From positions 1 to 64,000 of the forward strand of contig JAJYET010000002.1 of NCBI GenBank assembly GCA_021785655.1: 64,000 nucleotides of DNA. Reading direction: 5' to 3'. Below the pieces are notes generated by a model. It was not told the DNA's origin. It saw nothing but the letters and a program-made list of their open reading frames with translations, and did no database searches. Source of the DNA: a bacterium (lineage in GTDB: Bacteria > Chloroflexota > Dormibacteria > Aeolococcales > Bog-877). The position numbers and the translations under genes are program-made. Shown one piece after another: positions 34,648 through 42,984 of this stretch (positions are counted from its first letter, which is position 1; every line of letters begins with the position of its first letter).

Positions 34648-35820
34648 TCAGAAGCGGTGAGGATGCCAACTGGCCCCCCCGTCGGCAGTGCTCCACAGCA
34701 CTGCGCCGGACGCGATCCACCTGCCCACCGTCGGGCTCTCGAAGCCCAGGAAGATCGGCGCCGGGGCAGCGCTGGACGCTCCGCCTCGGGCCAGGACCCG
34801 CCAGGAGCGGCCGCCGTTGATGGTCCCGACCAGCTGGCGGCCGGCCACGGCGGCGAAGACCGCCTCCGGACTGACGACGGCCAGTTCGGTATAGCGCCCG
34901 GCCCCGGCCGGAAGCCCGAGGAGAGCGCCGAAATGGGAACCGGCGTCCGTGGAGATGGTCACGAACTGGGGGCCGGATCCGGAGCGGGGAGCGCAGAGGG
35001 CGGCCAGCACCCCACCGGGGGCGGAGGCGAGCATCGCTGCCACCAGACCGGGGCGGAGTAGGGCACATGGGTCGGGCAGGCCAGTCCAGCTGGCCCCGGC
35101 GTCGCTGGAGATGAAGAGCTGGGCGGGCTGGATGCCCGCCCCGGCCTGAGGAGCGCCGAGAAAGGCCGCGTAGAGGTACTCCGGCCCCTGGTGGAGAAGC
35201 ACCACCCGGTCATGGTTCACGTCCGCCGGGGGGGTCAGGATGGTCCGCCACTGGGAGCTGCCCACCGCGGCTTGATCGATGGACCAGTCGCACGGACCAG
35301 GGCAGCCACCCTTGGAGAAGCTGGCCCGCACGGCGGTTCCCGACGACACCTTGATGGCGCTCACGTCCCGGCCGGGCAGCAGGGACCAGGTCAGGCCGCC
35401 GTTGCCAGTGGCCAGGGCCGGGCCCCCATCGGCGCTGAAGGCGTACCCCACGTCCGGGTTGGCAAACCGGATCGAGCTGACCTGCGTCGTCCCCGCCGGG
35501 CACCCCACCGGAGCCGCCTCGAGCAGGCAAGCGTGCAGATCAGTCACGGTCACCCACTGCGTCCCGCCGTCAGTGGTCTCTAGGAGGGTGGCACAGCGCT
35601 GGCCGTTGCAGCCGGGCTCCACGCCGACGGCCCACCCTTGGTCGGCACTTATCCAGCTCAGGTCCACCGCCTGGAATCCTCGCGGGGCACTCCCGGTAGC
35701 GGGCATCGCGGGAGCCGCCCCGAGGGCCCCCCTGGAGTTGCCACCGGACGCGGCCGTGGAACCGCAACCGGACACGATCAGTCCAGCTGCCAGCAGGCTC
35801 AGGACGCGAGCACTCAGCAC
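34648..35820 (-). CDS. BNR/Ycf48-type lipoprotein
   Basis: 390 residues: lipoprotein signal peptide (VLSLLAAGLIVSGCGS, lipobox VSGC), then a beta-propeller-like body with Asp-box repeats (ETTDGGTQW, ATGNGGLTW, SSDAGASW, TINGGRSW, STADGGASW). A smaller relative of the lipoprotein at 14565-16574; no catalytic sialidase signature was seen. It should be anchored outside the cell membrane. It follows the DivIC-like gene by about 55 bases on the same strand, so may share the mfd-mazG transcript. Function unknown. Confidence 0.85.
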   Translation of the reverse strand: MLSARVLSLLAAGLIVSGCGSTAASGGNSRGALGAAPAMPATGSAPRGFQAVDLSWISADQGWAVGVEPGCNGQRCATLLETTDGGTQWVTVTDLHACLLEAAPVGCPAGTTQVSSIRFANPDVGYAFSADGGPALATGNGGLTWSLLPGRDVSAIKVSSGTAVRASFSKGGCPGPCDWSIDQAAVGSSQWRTILTPPADVNHDRVVLLHQGPEYLYAAFLGAPQAGAGIQPAQLFISSDAGASWTGLPDPCALLRPGLVAAMLASAPGGVLAALCAPRSGSGPQFVTISTDAGSHFGALLGLPAGAGRYTELAVVSPEAVFAAVAGRQLVGTINGGRSWRVLARGGASSAAPAPIFLGFESPTVGRWIASGAVLWSTADGGASWHPHRF

Positions 35821-35875
35821 TGAGGTTGGAACGGTAGCGCATCCCCTTAGGGCACACCCGGGGGGGACCCCAGGG

Positions 35876-36274
35876 TCAGGGAGAGCCTTGGACCGCCGTG
35901 GCCAGCTGACTCACGACCTGCGCGGCCCGCTCGACCCCCGCCTGGGCAGGTCCGGGACCGGCCGCCGCGGCTGCGCTCTCGATCACGTACACGCTCTCTC
36001 CGGGGGCCGAGAGGCCATCGGCGCGGGCCAGTTCGGCCTGCCACTGGGTGGTCCCGGCAACCTTGAGCTCCTGGCTCTGGGCCGCGACCTCCGTCCGAAG
36101 CTGGCTCGTCTGGCTCTGGGTGGCCAGCAGCTGGCGGCCCAGCGCTTGGTCGGATCGGTAAGTGGACAGCGCGGCCACCGCGATCCCGGCCGAGACTAGA
36201 AGACCCGCGGCCAGGAGTGCCTGTCCGGCGGTGAGGGAGCGTCCCCGGCGCAGGAGGATCCAGCGGATCCGCAC
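35876..36274 (-). CDS. DivIC/FtsB-like septum-formation protein
   Basis: 132 residues: short basic cytoplasmic start (RIRWILLRRGR), one membrane helix (AGQALLAAGLLVSAGIAVAAL), a coiled-coil stretch (SDQALGRQLLATQSQTSQLRTEVAAQSQEL) and a PGESVYVIE segment typical of DivIC/FtsB. Such proteins link FtsL and FtsQ in the divisome. Starts at GTG. The place downstream of mazG fits the mazG-divIC order known in Gram-positive bacteria. The tail beyond PGE is longer than usual, so the assignment is moderate. Confidence 0.72.
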   Translation of the reverse strand: MRIRWILLRRGRSLTAGQALLAAGLLVSAGIAVAALSTYRSDQALGRQLLATQSQTSQLRTEVAAQSQELKVAGTTQWQAELARADGLSAPGESVYVIESAAAAAGPGPAQAGVERAAQVVSQLATAVQGSP

Positions 36275-36394
36275 CTCGCGCAGGGCGTCCCAAATGGGAC
36301 CGCCGCCATCAGCTCGTTTGGGGAATGACGTGGGGTGGATCTCGGCTGAATGTGGTGCGGGAAGTTCCCGCGGCTAAGGGGGCAGTATAGGCGC

Positions 36395-37126
36395 TCAGGT
36401 AACCTCGGGGGAGGACGGGTCAGGGGACGGGGGAGGAATTCGCTCGGCCGCCCGATAGTGATCCGAGTGCCGGTCCGTCGCCCGACGCAGCGCCGTCTCC
36501 GGGTCCACCCCGAGGCGCTGGCACTCGGCGACCACCTGCCAGAGCAGCTCGCCCGCCAGAAGCTCGGCGTCGGGCGCGCCGGGCTCCAGGCCCGAAAGGC
36601 CCTCCCCCATCGCCGGCAGCGTCGCCGACGGAAGTCCCAAGCCGGCCGCCCCAGGACCTCCTCGGGCAGCTCGCCGCTCGACCAAGACGGCGCGCAGCAG
36701 GGCCGGCAGGGACACGGGGATCCCGTCCAGGGCCGAAGTCCGATCGGGCTTCTCCCGCCGCTTCATCCGGTCCCAGTTGCGGAGCAGCTCGGGCTCATCG
36801 CCCACCACCTGGTCGCCGAACACGTGGGGATGGCGGGAGATCATCTTGGCAGCTGCGCCGTCCGCAACCTCCCGGAGGTCGAACGCTCCCCGCTCGGCTG
36901 CTATGGCGGCCTGCATCGCGACCTCCACCAGGAGGTCGCCCAGCTCCTCCCGGACCGCCTGATCGTCACCGCCCAGGATCGCGTCCGCCAACTCGTAGGC
37001 CTCTTCCAGCAGGTAGGGGACGAGGGTCCTCGGGGTCTGGGCCGCATCCCAGGGACAGCCTCCGGGGCCCCGGAGGCGCGCCATCAGCGCGAAGAGCCGC
37101 CCAACGGCCTCCGAATCCTGGCTCAC
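36395..37126 (-). CDS. mazG: MazG-type nucleoside triphosphate pyrophosphohydrolase
   Basis: Hydrolyses NTPs/dNTPs, probably as housecleaning and to modulate stress responses. 243 residues: the first MazG domain has LRGPGGCPWDAAQTPRTLVPYLLEEAYELADAI and the metal-binding EELGDLLVEVAMQ; a second, weaker repeat covers about 130-220 (ELLWQVVAECQRLGVDPETALRRATDR). The GTG at 37126 overlaps the mfd stop (GTGA), so I use it rather than the track start inside mfd. Confidence 0.92.
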   Translation of the reverse strand: MSQDSEAVGRLFALMARLRGPGGCPWDAAQTPRTLVPYLLEEAYELADAILGGDDQAVREELGDLLVEVAMQAAIAAERGAFDLREVADGAAAKMISRHPHVFGDQVVGDEPELLRNWDRMKRREKPDRTSALDGIPVSLPALLRAVLVERRAARGGPGAAGLGLPSATLPAMGEGLSGLEPGAPDAELLAGELLWQVVAECQRLGVDPETALRRATDRHSDHYRAAERIPPPSPDPSSPEVT

Positions 37127-40100
37127 CGCCCGCCGCCCGCAGGCTGGAGGACCCGCTGGTCCGCCAGCCGCCGCAGAACCAGGAGTAACAGCTGCGGCCA
37201 CTCCGGGCCGGCGACCTGAAGCCGGACCCGGAGCTGGTTGCCACTGGCCGCCACCGCGGGGACCTCCTGGGCCACCCGACCCAGGTCAAGCCCGTGCCCT
37301 GGCTCGAACCGCACCACCACCTCGCCCGTCCCGGACTCGACCGCGGAAGCTCCGGCGGCGGCCGCCGCCAGCCGCACCCGCAGGCCCACGAGGAGATTCT
37401 CGACCTCCGGTGGTCGCGGTCCGAAACGTTGCCTCAGGTTGCGGGCCAGCTCGTCGAGGGTGGCGGGCTCGGTGGCCGCGGCCAGCTGCTGGTAGACCCG
37501 CAACCTCAAACGCTCATCCCCGATGTACTGGTGCGGCAGCAGGGATCGGAGGGGCAGGCTCACCGTCACCTGGGCGGGTGACTCCGGCAGCTCCTCGCCC
37601 TGAGCCTCCAGCACCGCCTGGCGCAGCAAGTGGTTGTACATCTCGATCCCCACCGCTGCGACGTCACCGTGCTGGGCCTCCCCGAGCACATTGCCGGCAC
37701 CCCGGATCTCCAGGTCCTTGATGGCCAGGGTGAGGCCGGCACCCAGGTCTTGGAGCTCTGAGACCACGTCCAGCCGCTTGTCCGCCTGCTCGGTGAGCGA
37801 GCGCTCGGGGTCGTAGAGAAAGTAGGCGTAGGCGCGCTGGCCCGACCGTCCCACCCGGCCACGCAGCTGGTAGAGCTGGGCCAGCCCCAGGCGGGAGGCG
37901 TCATCCACGATGAGGGTGTTGGCGTTGGGGATGTCCAGCCCATTCTCGATGATGGTGGTGCAGCAGAGGACGTCGACCTCGCCCGAGGAGAAGGCCAGCA
38001 TCGCCCGCGCCAGCTCCCCCTCCTCCATCTGGCCGTGCGCCACCGCCACCCGGGCCTCCGGTACCAGCCGGCGCACCAGCTCCACCTCTCGGACCATGGT
38101 CTGGACCCGGTTGTGAACGTAGTAGACCTGTCCCCGCCGGGCCAGCTCCCGGCGGATCACGTCCTGAACCAGCCCCTCCTCCTTGGCCGTGACATAGGTG
38201 CGGATCGGGAGTCGGCCCTCGGGAGGGGTGCGGATGACCGAGAGGTCGCGGATGCCCGCGAGAGCCATGTGCAGCGTGCGGGGGATGGGGGTCGCGGAGA
38301 GAGAGAGCACGTCCACCGCGGTCCGCAACTGCTTGAGCCGCTCTTTCTGGAGCACCCCGAAGCGCTGTTCCTCGTCGAGGATGGCAAGCCCCAGCTGCTT
38401 GAAGCGCACATCCCGCTGCAGCAGCCGGTGGGTGCCGATCACGATGTCCACCGTCCCCGCCGCCAGCCCCGATAGGACCGCGGCGGCCTCTTCCTCGGAC
38501 CTCAGACGGGAGAGCTGCTCCACGACCACGGGAAAGGCTCGCAAGCGCTCCTTGAAGGTCAGGTAGTGCTGCTGGGCGAGCACGGTGGTGGGTACCAGCA
38601 GCGCCACCTGCCAGCCGTCCTCGACCGCCTTGAAGGCGGCCCGAAGGGCGATCTCGGTCTTGCCAAAGCCCACATCCCCACAGAGCAGGCGGTCCATGGG
38701 GCGCTCCGCCTCCATGTCCCGCTTGATGTCGTCCAGGACCAGCATCTGATCGCGGGTCTCCTGGTAGGGGAAGGAGGCCTCGAGCTCCTGCTGCCAGCGC
38801 GAGTCCGCAGCGAAAGCGTGACCCTTCGCCTGCTGCCGGCGCGAGTAGAGCTCGACCAGCTCCTCGGCGATCTGATCTATCCGACGCCGCACCCCCCGGC
38901 GGGTCCGCTCCCACTCCCCGGTGCCCAGGCGGGAGAGTTGGGGACTGGCCCCCACCCCGCCAACGTACCTCTGGATCCGGTCCAGGTGCTCGGCGGGCAC
39001 GTAGAGCCGGTGTCCGTCGGCGTACTCCAGCTGCATGTACTCGCGTTCACCCTCGTCGTCGCTCACCAGCCTCATTCCCAGGAAGCGGCCCACCCCGTGG
39101 TCCCGGTGCACCACCACGTCGCCGGGCTGGAGCTCGAACCCCAGGATTCCGGCCTCAGGAGCTCCGGGACCGGACTGGTGCAGACGCCCCTGGTGGCTGG
39201 ACTCAGCCCGGTGCACGGTCCGGACCAAATTCGAGGGGCGCCGCTTCTGGGCGCCGAAGAGGTCGGCGTCGGCGAGTACCGCCACCTCGCCGACCACCAG
39301 GCCACTCTCGAGATCTCCGGGCGCCACCGTAAGCCGGCCGGGGATGATGGGAGTCTCGTCAATTCGGAATTCCGGTACCAGGATCGGCTCCAGTCGGAGC
39401 TCAGCTGCCAGCTCGACAACGCGCGCCTCCTGCAACCCGATCTGCAGCAGCGCCCCCCCTCCTCCGGTGAACTCCCTGGCCCAGCCGGCGAAGGCCCCGA
39501 GGTCGCCGTTGAAGGCCGGAACCGAACCCATCCGGAGATCGCTCAGCAAGGCTGGTCCCTCGGCCGCCTCGCGGCTGAGGTCGACCCAGTGGGAGGACCG
39601 CAGCCGGTCCTCAACGTCCTCCAGGGGGACCAGTGCGAATGGGAGTCCAACTGGCAACTCGCCCCGCGCCGTCTCCGCCTCCTTGATGGCCTTCACCTCC
39701 TCGACCCACGCCTCCAGGGCGCGGACCAGGCGCGGCCAGCGATCGGAGAGGAAGACCGCATCCTCGGGCAGATGGGCGAGGAGGGAGTTCTCCGGCTCCG
39801 CCAGGAGGGGGGCAAGGGTGTCCAGGGAGTCGGGCTGGACCCCTTCCTCCAGTCGGGCCCGCTCCGCCTCCCAGCGCTCGCGAACGTCGTCCCGCATTCC
39901 CTCGAGGTCGGCGGAGCGCAGCCGGCCCGCGGCCCGCACCAGGGCGGCCGAATCCATGGGAAACTCCCTGGCTGGCATCAGGGAGACCCGGTCGAGGCGG
40001 GCCCTCGACCCCTGGGTCTCCGGATCCAACCTCCAGAGCCCGGCGACCTCGTCTCCGTCCCACTCCGCCCGCCACGGGCGGCCGTCCAGGGGAAAGCAGT

Positions 40101-40656
40101 CCACGATCCCTCCCCGTCGGGAGAAGTCGCCGGGGGTCAGAGCCACCGGCTCGTTCCGGTAGCCGGCCTCCATCAAGAGGCGGGCAAAGTCCGCGGGCGC
40201 AACTCGGCTGCCCACTTCCAGGTCCTTCAGCCAGGAGCCGACCCAGTCGGGGGCCAGGGTCGGCCGTGCCATGGCCTCCAGCGAAGTGACCACCACGGTA
40301 GGCGGGCCGGTCCGGACCCGCCTCAGAGTCCCCAGCCGGTAACGCAGGACCGCTGCCGCCGGTGCCACGCGGTCGAAGGGGAGGACGTCGGGGGCGGGGA
40401 AGAGGCAGACCTCCTCGTCACCGGAACCCAGCCACGTCCGGGCCTCGGAGAAGGCCTCCTCGGGCGAGTCCACCATGAGGCACACGGTGCGCCCCAGAAG
40501 GCGCAACCAGAGGGCGGCCGTCAGGACCGCCCCGGGGTGGGTCACCCCGCCGATCCGGCCGCTCGCCGGCGGTCCCTGCAGGAACTCGCGGCTACGCGTG
40601 CCCAGCTGGCCCCCGGCCAGCAGGTCCAGAAGGGAGCTCGCGGTGTCAGCCGTCAC
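37123..40656 (-). CDS. mfd: Transcription-repair coupling factor
   Basis: Translocase that removes stalled RNA polymerase and recruits UvrA. 1177 residues, normal length: UvrB-like N-terminal part (1-400), RNA-polymerase-interaction domain with PGDVVVHRDHGVGRFLGM near 495, the superfamily 2 helicase motor (LLCGDVGFGKTEIALRAAF near 650, ILDEEQRFGV near 755, and the LSVIRTPPEGRLPIRT block), and the C-terminal TRCF domain. The start overlaps the end of pth by 11 bases and the stop overlaps the mazG GTG. Confidence 0.97.
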   Translation of the reverse strand: MTADTASSLLDLLAGGQLGTRSREFLQGPPASGRIGGVTHPGAVLTAALWLRLLGRTVCLMVDSPEEAFSEARTWLGSGDEEVCLFPAPDVLPFDRVAPAAAVLRYRLGTLRRVRTGPPTVVVTSLEAMARPTLAPDWVGSWLKDLEVGSRVAPADFARLLMEAGYRNEPVALTPGDFSRRGGIVDCFPLDGRPWRAEWDGDEVAGLWRLDPETQGSRARLDRVSLMPAREFPMDSAALVRAAGRLRSADLEGMRDDVRERWEAERARLEEGVQPDSLDTLAPLLAEPENSLLAHLPEDAVFLSDRWPRLVRALEAWVEEVKAIKEAETARGELPVGLPFALVPLEDVEDRLRSSHWVDLSREAAEGPALLSDLRMGSVPAFNGDLGAFAGWAREFTGGGGALLQIGLQEARVVELAAELRLEPILVPEFRIDETPIIPGRLTVAPGDLESGLVVGEVAVLADADLFGAQKRRPSNLVRTVHRAESSHQGRLHQSGPGAPEAGILGFELQPGDVVVHRDHGVGRFLGMRLVSDDEGEREYMQLEYADGHRLYVPAEHLDRIQRYVGGVGASPQLSRLGTGEWERTRRGVRRRIDQIAEELVELYSRRQQAKGHAFAADSRWQQELEASFPYQETRDQMLVLDDIKRDMEAERPMDRLLCGDVGFGKTEIALRAAFKAVEDGWQVALLVPTTVLAQQHYLTFKERLRAFPVVVEQLSRLRSEEEAAAVLSGLAAGTVDIVIGTHRLLQRDVRFKQLGLAILDEEQRFGVLQKERLKQLRTAVDVLSLSATPIPRTLHMALAGIRDLSVIRTPPEGRLPIRTYVTAKEEGLVQDVIRRELARRGQVYYVHNRVQTMVREVELVRRLVPEARVAVAHGQMEEGELARAMLAFSSGEVDVLCCTTIIENGLDIPNANTLIVDDASRLGLAQLYQLRGRVGRSGQRAYAYFLYDPERSLTEQADKRLDVVSELQDLGAGLTLAIKDLEIRGAGNVLGEAQHGDVAAVGIEMYNHLLRQAVLEAQGEELPESPAQVTVSLPLRSLLPHQYIGDERLRLRVYQQLAAATEPATLDELARNLRQRFGPRPPEVENLLVGLRVRLAAAAAGASAVESGTGEVVVRFEPGHGLDLGRVAQEVPAVAASGNQLRVRLQVAGPEWPQLLLLVLRRLADQRVLQPAGGGR

Positions 40657-41263
40657 CGTTCCCGCCCGCGCCCCGGTTGTATTCGGTCATCGCCGCCTCC
40701 AACCCCCGCTCGGCCACCGAGAGTGCGGCCTCGGCGGCGCGCTCGCAGGCACCCTCCAGAAGCTTCCTCTCCTCCCCCTCGGGACGGCCAAGCACGTAAT
40801 CAATCGGATCGACGCCGGGAGGGGGGCGTCCGATCCCCACGCGAAGACGGGCGAACTCCTGTGAGCGCCAGTGCGCCTGAAGGGAGCGGATGCCGTTGTG
40901 GCCGCCGGGACTCCCGGACCGGCGCAGCCGCAGTCTCCCCACCGCCAGGTCCAGATCGTCGTACACCACGAGCACCTGCTCCAGGGTCAGTCCGAGATCT
41001 CGCAGGAGCTTGGCTCCGGCAACCCCTGATTCGTTCATGTAGGTGCGCGGGCGGGCCAGGACGATCTCCCGGCCCGCGTGGTGTCCCCGGCCTGTCCAGG
41101 CCGGGTTCCGGGCGCCCCTCAGTCGCACCCCGAGGCGCCTTGCCAGCAGCTCCACGACGCGGGCACCCACGTTGTGACGCTGCCCTTCGTACGCAGCCCC
41201 AGGATTCCCAAGGCCAAGGACCAGAATCGGCCCGAGTTGGGGCGCGATCGGAAGGGAGTTCAA
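40646..41263 (-). CDS. pth: Peptidyl-tRNA hydrolase
   Basis: Recycles peptidyl-tRNA dropped by ribosomes. 205 residues: LVLGLGNPGAAYEGQRHNVGARVVELLARR with the conserved N and catalytic H, RPRTYMNESG near 75, VVYDDLDLAVGRLRLRRSGSPGGHNGIRSL near 100-130 and RLRVGIGRPP near 145. Overlaps ybeY upstream by four bases and mfd downstream. A short G-rich tail (RGAGGNGDG) is unremarkable. Confidence 0.96.
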   Translation of the reverse strand: MNSLPIAPQLGPILVLGLGNPGAAYEGQRHNVGARVVELLARRLGVRLRGARNPAWTGRGHHAGREIVLARPRTYMNESGVAGAKLLRDLGLTLEQVLVVYDDLDLAVGRLRLRRSGSPGGHNGIRSLQAHWRSQEFARLRVGIGRPPPGVDPIDYVLGRPEGEERKLLEGACERAAEAALSVAERGLEAAMTEYNRGAGGNGDG

Positions 41264-41781
41264 CGTCCCGCGGGCACCAGTGCGGGCACCCTGGGGGCAG
41301 CCTCCCCCCGGCGGTCGGCCGCCAGTCCGAGCAGCCGCCGGGTCTCGATGGTCATCCTCCTGGCCTCCCCGGCCTCGTGGTGGTCGTGCCCCAGGAGATG
41401 GAGCAGTCCGTGGACCGCCAGGAGCCTCAGCTCCTCCGCCGGGCCCTGGGGCGCGTTCATCCAGGCGTCGGGAACGGAGATCACGATGTCCCCAAGCTCC
41501 GGCACCGGTCCGGGGGGCAAGGTGAAGTCAAAGCCGGCAGCTGTCTCGCTCGCGGGAAAGGCCAGCACGTCGGTGCTGGAGTTCTGACCCGAGAAGGCGC
41601 GGTTCAACCGGGTCATCTCCCTGGCGCCCGTGAGCCGGCAGTTGACCCGCCCCGATGAGATCCTGAGGTCCTGGAGGGCCCCCCTCAGGAGATCCCCCAG
41701 GCCGGCGGACCGAGCAACCGCCCGCTCCAAGGGGGAGAGGGAACGACTGAGAATGACCTGGGGGCTGACCTCCGCGCTCAG
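41260..41781 (-). CDS. ybeY: Endoribonuclease YbeY (rRNA maturation)
   Basis: Zinc-dependent RNase in 16S 3'-end maturation and ribosome quality control. About 173 residues; the zinc motif [16 protein letters not shown] is near the C-terminus and [19 protein letters not shown] precedes it. No ATG or GTG lies at a suitable place. The frame in the track runs back through rpsU, and the candidates are a CTG at 41781 overlapping the rpsU stop (CTGA) or a TTG at 41730. The CTG keeps the first strand ([10 protein letters not shown]), so I prefer it, but the start is uncertain. Confidence 0.88.
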   Translation of the reverse strand: MSAEVSPQVILSRSLSPLERAVARSAGLGDLLRGALQDLRISSGRVNCRLTGAREMTRLNRAFSGQNSSTDVLAFPASETAAGFDFTLPPGPVPELGDIVISVPDAWMNAPQGPAEELRLLAVHGLLHLLGHDHHEAGEARRMTIETRRLLGLAADRRGEAAPRVPALVPAGR

Positions 41782-41960
41782 ACCTGCTTGGCCCGCCGCT
41801 TGCGCGCCGCCATGGTCTTCTTCTTGCGACGGACGCTGGGCTTCTCGTAGAACTCCCGGCGTCGCACCTCGGTCAGGATTCCGTTCTGCTTGATCTTCTT
41901 GTTGAAGCGACGCAGAGCGCTTTCGAAGGACTCCCCTTCCCGCAGCTTTACCTCCGACAG
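41778..41960 (-). CDS. rpsU: 30S ribosomal protein S21, CTG start
   Basis: 60 residues, missing from the track because it has no ATG/GTG/TTG start. The frame reads [21 protein letters not shown], then [19 protein letters not shown] and a basic [18 protein letters not shown] tail: a clear bS21. An in-frame TGA lies just upstream. The only possible initiator at the family's usual N-terminus is CTG (41960-41958), with AGGAGGT placed 8 bases before it. The stop overlaps the proposed ybeY CTG. A TACAAT hexamer at 42020 gives a leader of about 50 bases. Confidence 0.9.
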   Translation of the reverse strand: MSEVKLREGESFESALRRFNKKIKQNGILTEVRRREFYEKPSVRRKKKTMAARKRRAKQV

Positions 41961-42019
41961 TGGACCTCACCTCCTTTGCTTGAATGGCCGCGCCCCCACC
42001 CGATCCAGCGCGAACCCCG

Positions 42020-42025
42020 ATTGTA
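42020..42025 (-). promoter_or_regulatory. -10-like hexamer for the rpsU operon
   Basis: TACAAT on the minus strand, about 60 bases before the rpsU CTG; probably drives rpsU-ybeY-pth-mfd-mazG. Confidence 0.5.
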
Positions 42026-42063
42026 TCCGGCCGCGCCGCCCGTCCGCGCCTCGCCTCCCAGAG

Positions 42064-42906
42064 TCAGCGCAGCCCGCTGGCCACCTTGGGGTCCAGGTGG
42101 TGGCGCAGAAGCCGCAGCGTGGTGGCCGGATCCTCCTGGAAGAACATATGGCCCCGTCCTGGCAACCACTCCAGCGCCGAGCCGGAGATCCCCTCCTGCA
42201 GTCGCGAAGAATTGCCGGCGGGCATGACTCGGTCAGAGGTGCCGTGGAGCAGCAGGGTCGGGGCGGAGATCCGGGCGAGAAGTGGGGCTATGTCGTGGTG
42301 ACGGATCGCGGACCACTGGGCGGCGAAGACCCCAGGTCGGACCGGGTGCGTCGCGCGCCAGCGCACCGCGTCCTCAATGACCTCGGGATGGGCCACGGCG
42401 AAGCTCCGCTCGTAGAGGACCTGGCAGGCCACCCGGTAGGCCATGCCGGGGTCCCGGGCGTCTCCACCCAGGAGCAGGCGGGTGTCCTCCGGGTCGGCGC
42501 GCACCGCCAGCCGGCCCCCCGGGCCGGTGCAGCCCAGGATCAGGGAGTTGACCCACTCCCCGTGCCGGGCAGCCAGACGCTGGGCCACCATCCCTCCCAT
42601 CGACACGCCGAAGACAGCGGCCCCGCCCGGTGCCAGGGAGGCGATCACCCGAGCCGCATCGCTGGCCAGCTGCGTCATGGTGTAGGGGCCGGGAGTCGCG
42701 TCCGAGGCCCCGAGGCCCCGCTGGTCGAGCACCAGGCAGCGCCAGAAGGCGGCCAGATCGGAGATGTTCCAGACGAAGGCGTGGTGGTCGGTGCCGAGAC
42801 CCGGGATCAGCAGCAGGGGGGGGCCGCTGCCGACCTCATGCACCCCCAGCTCCACCCCCGGCTCCACCTCCACCCGGTGGGTGATGCTGTCACTTGGCCA
42901 CTCCAC
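42064..42906 (-). CDS. Alpha/beta hydrolase
   Basis: 280 residues of the alpha/beta-hydrolase fold: oxyanion region LLLIPGLGTDHHAF near 35, DQRGLGASD near 60, nucleophile elbow GVSMGGMVAQ near 100 (Ser catalytic), an acid in HGTSDRVMP near 225 and the catalytic His in GRGHMFFQE near 255. It resembles 3-oxoadipate enol-lactonase/esterase-type enzymes; the substrate is not determined. The GTG at 42906 lies exactly 6 bases after TACGAT, implying a leaderless mRNA. Divergent from rsmE. Confidence 0.88.
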   Translation of the reverse strand: MEWPSDSITHRVEVEPGVELGVHEVGSGPPLLLIPGLGTDHHAFVWNISDLAAFWRCLVLDQRGLGASDATPGPYTMTQLASDAARVIASLAPGGAAVFGVSMGGMVAQRLAARHGEWVNSLILGCTGPGGRLAVRADPEDTRLLLGGDARDPGMAYRVACQVLYERSFAVAHPEVIEDAVRWRATHPVRPGVFAAQWSAIRHHDIAPLLARISAPTLLLHGTSDRVMPAGNSSRLQEGISGSALEWLPGRGHMFFQEDPATTLRLLRHHLDPKVASGLR

Positions 42907-42912
42907 ATCCCC

Positions 42913-42918
42913 ATCGTA
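42913..42918 (-). promoter_or_regulatory. -10-like hexamer for the hydrolase
   Basis: TACGAT, 6 bases, then GTG (42906). Confidence 0.55.
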
Positions 42919-42972
42919 CGGGGCAGACCGGGCGGGCAGCCGCCCCCTGATCTAGGCCGGAGGCGTTCGCTC

Positions 42973-42978
42973 TAGAAT
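42973..42978 (+). promoter_or_regulatory. -10-like hexamer for rsmE
   Basis: TAGAAT, 6 bases (CGCCGA), then GTG (42985). The same TAGAATCGCC string precedes the VIT1 gene. Confidence 0.6.
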
Positions 42979-42984
42979 CGCCGA

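Noticed and set aside
38566-41658. 1030-codon plus-strand ORF over mfd/pth
   Set aside because: Antisense shadow; composition is the mirror of the real genes.
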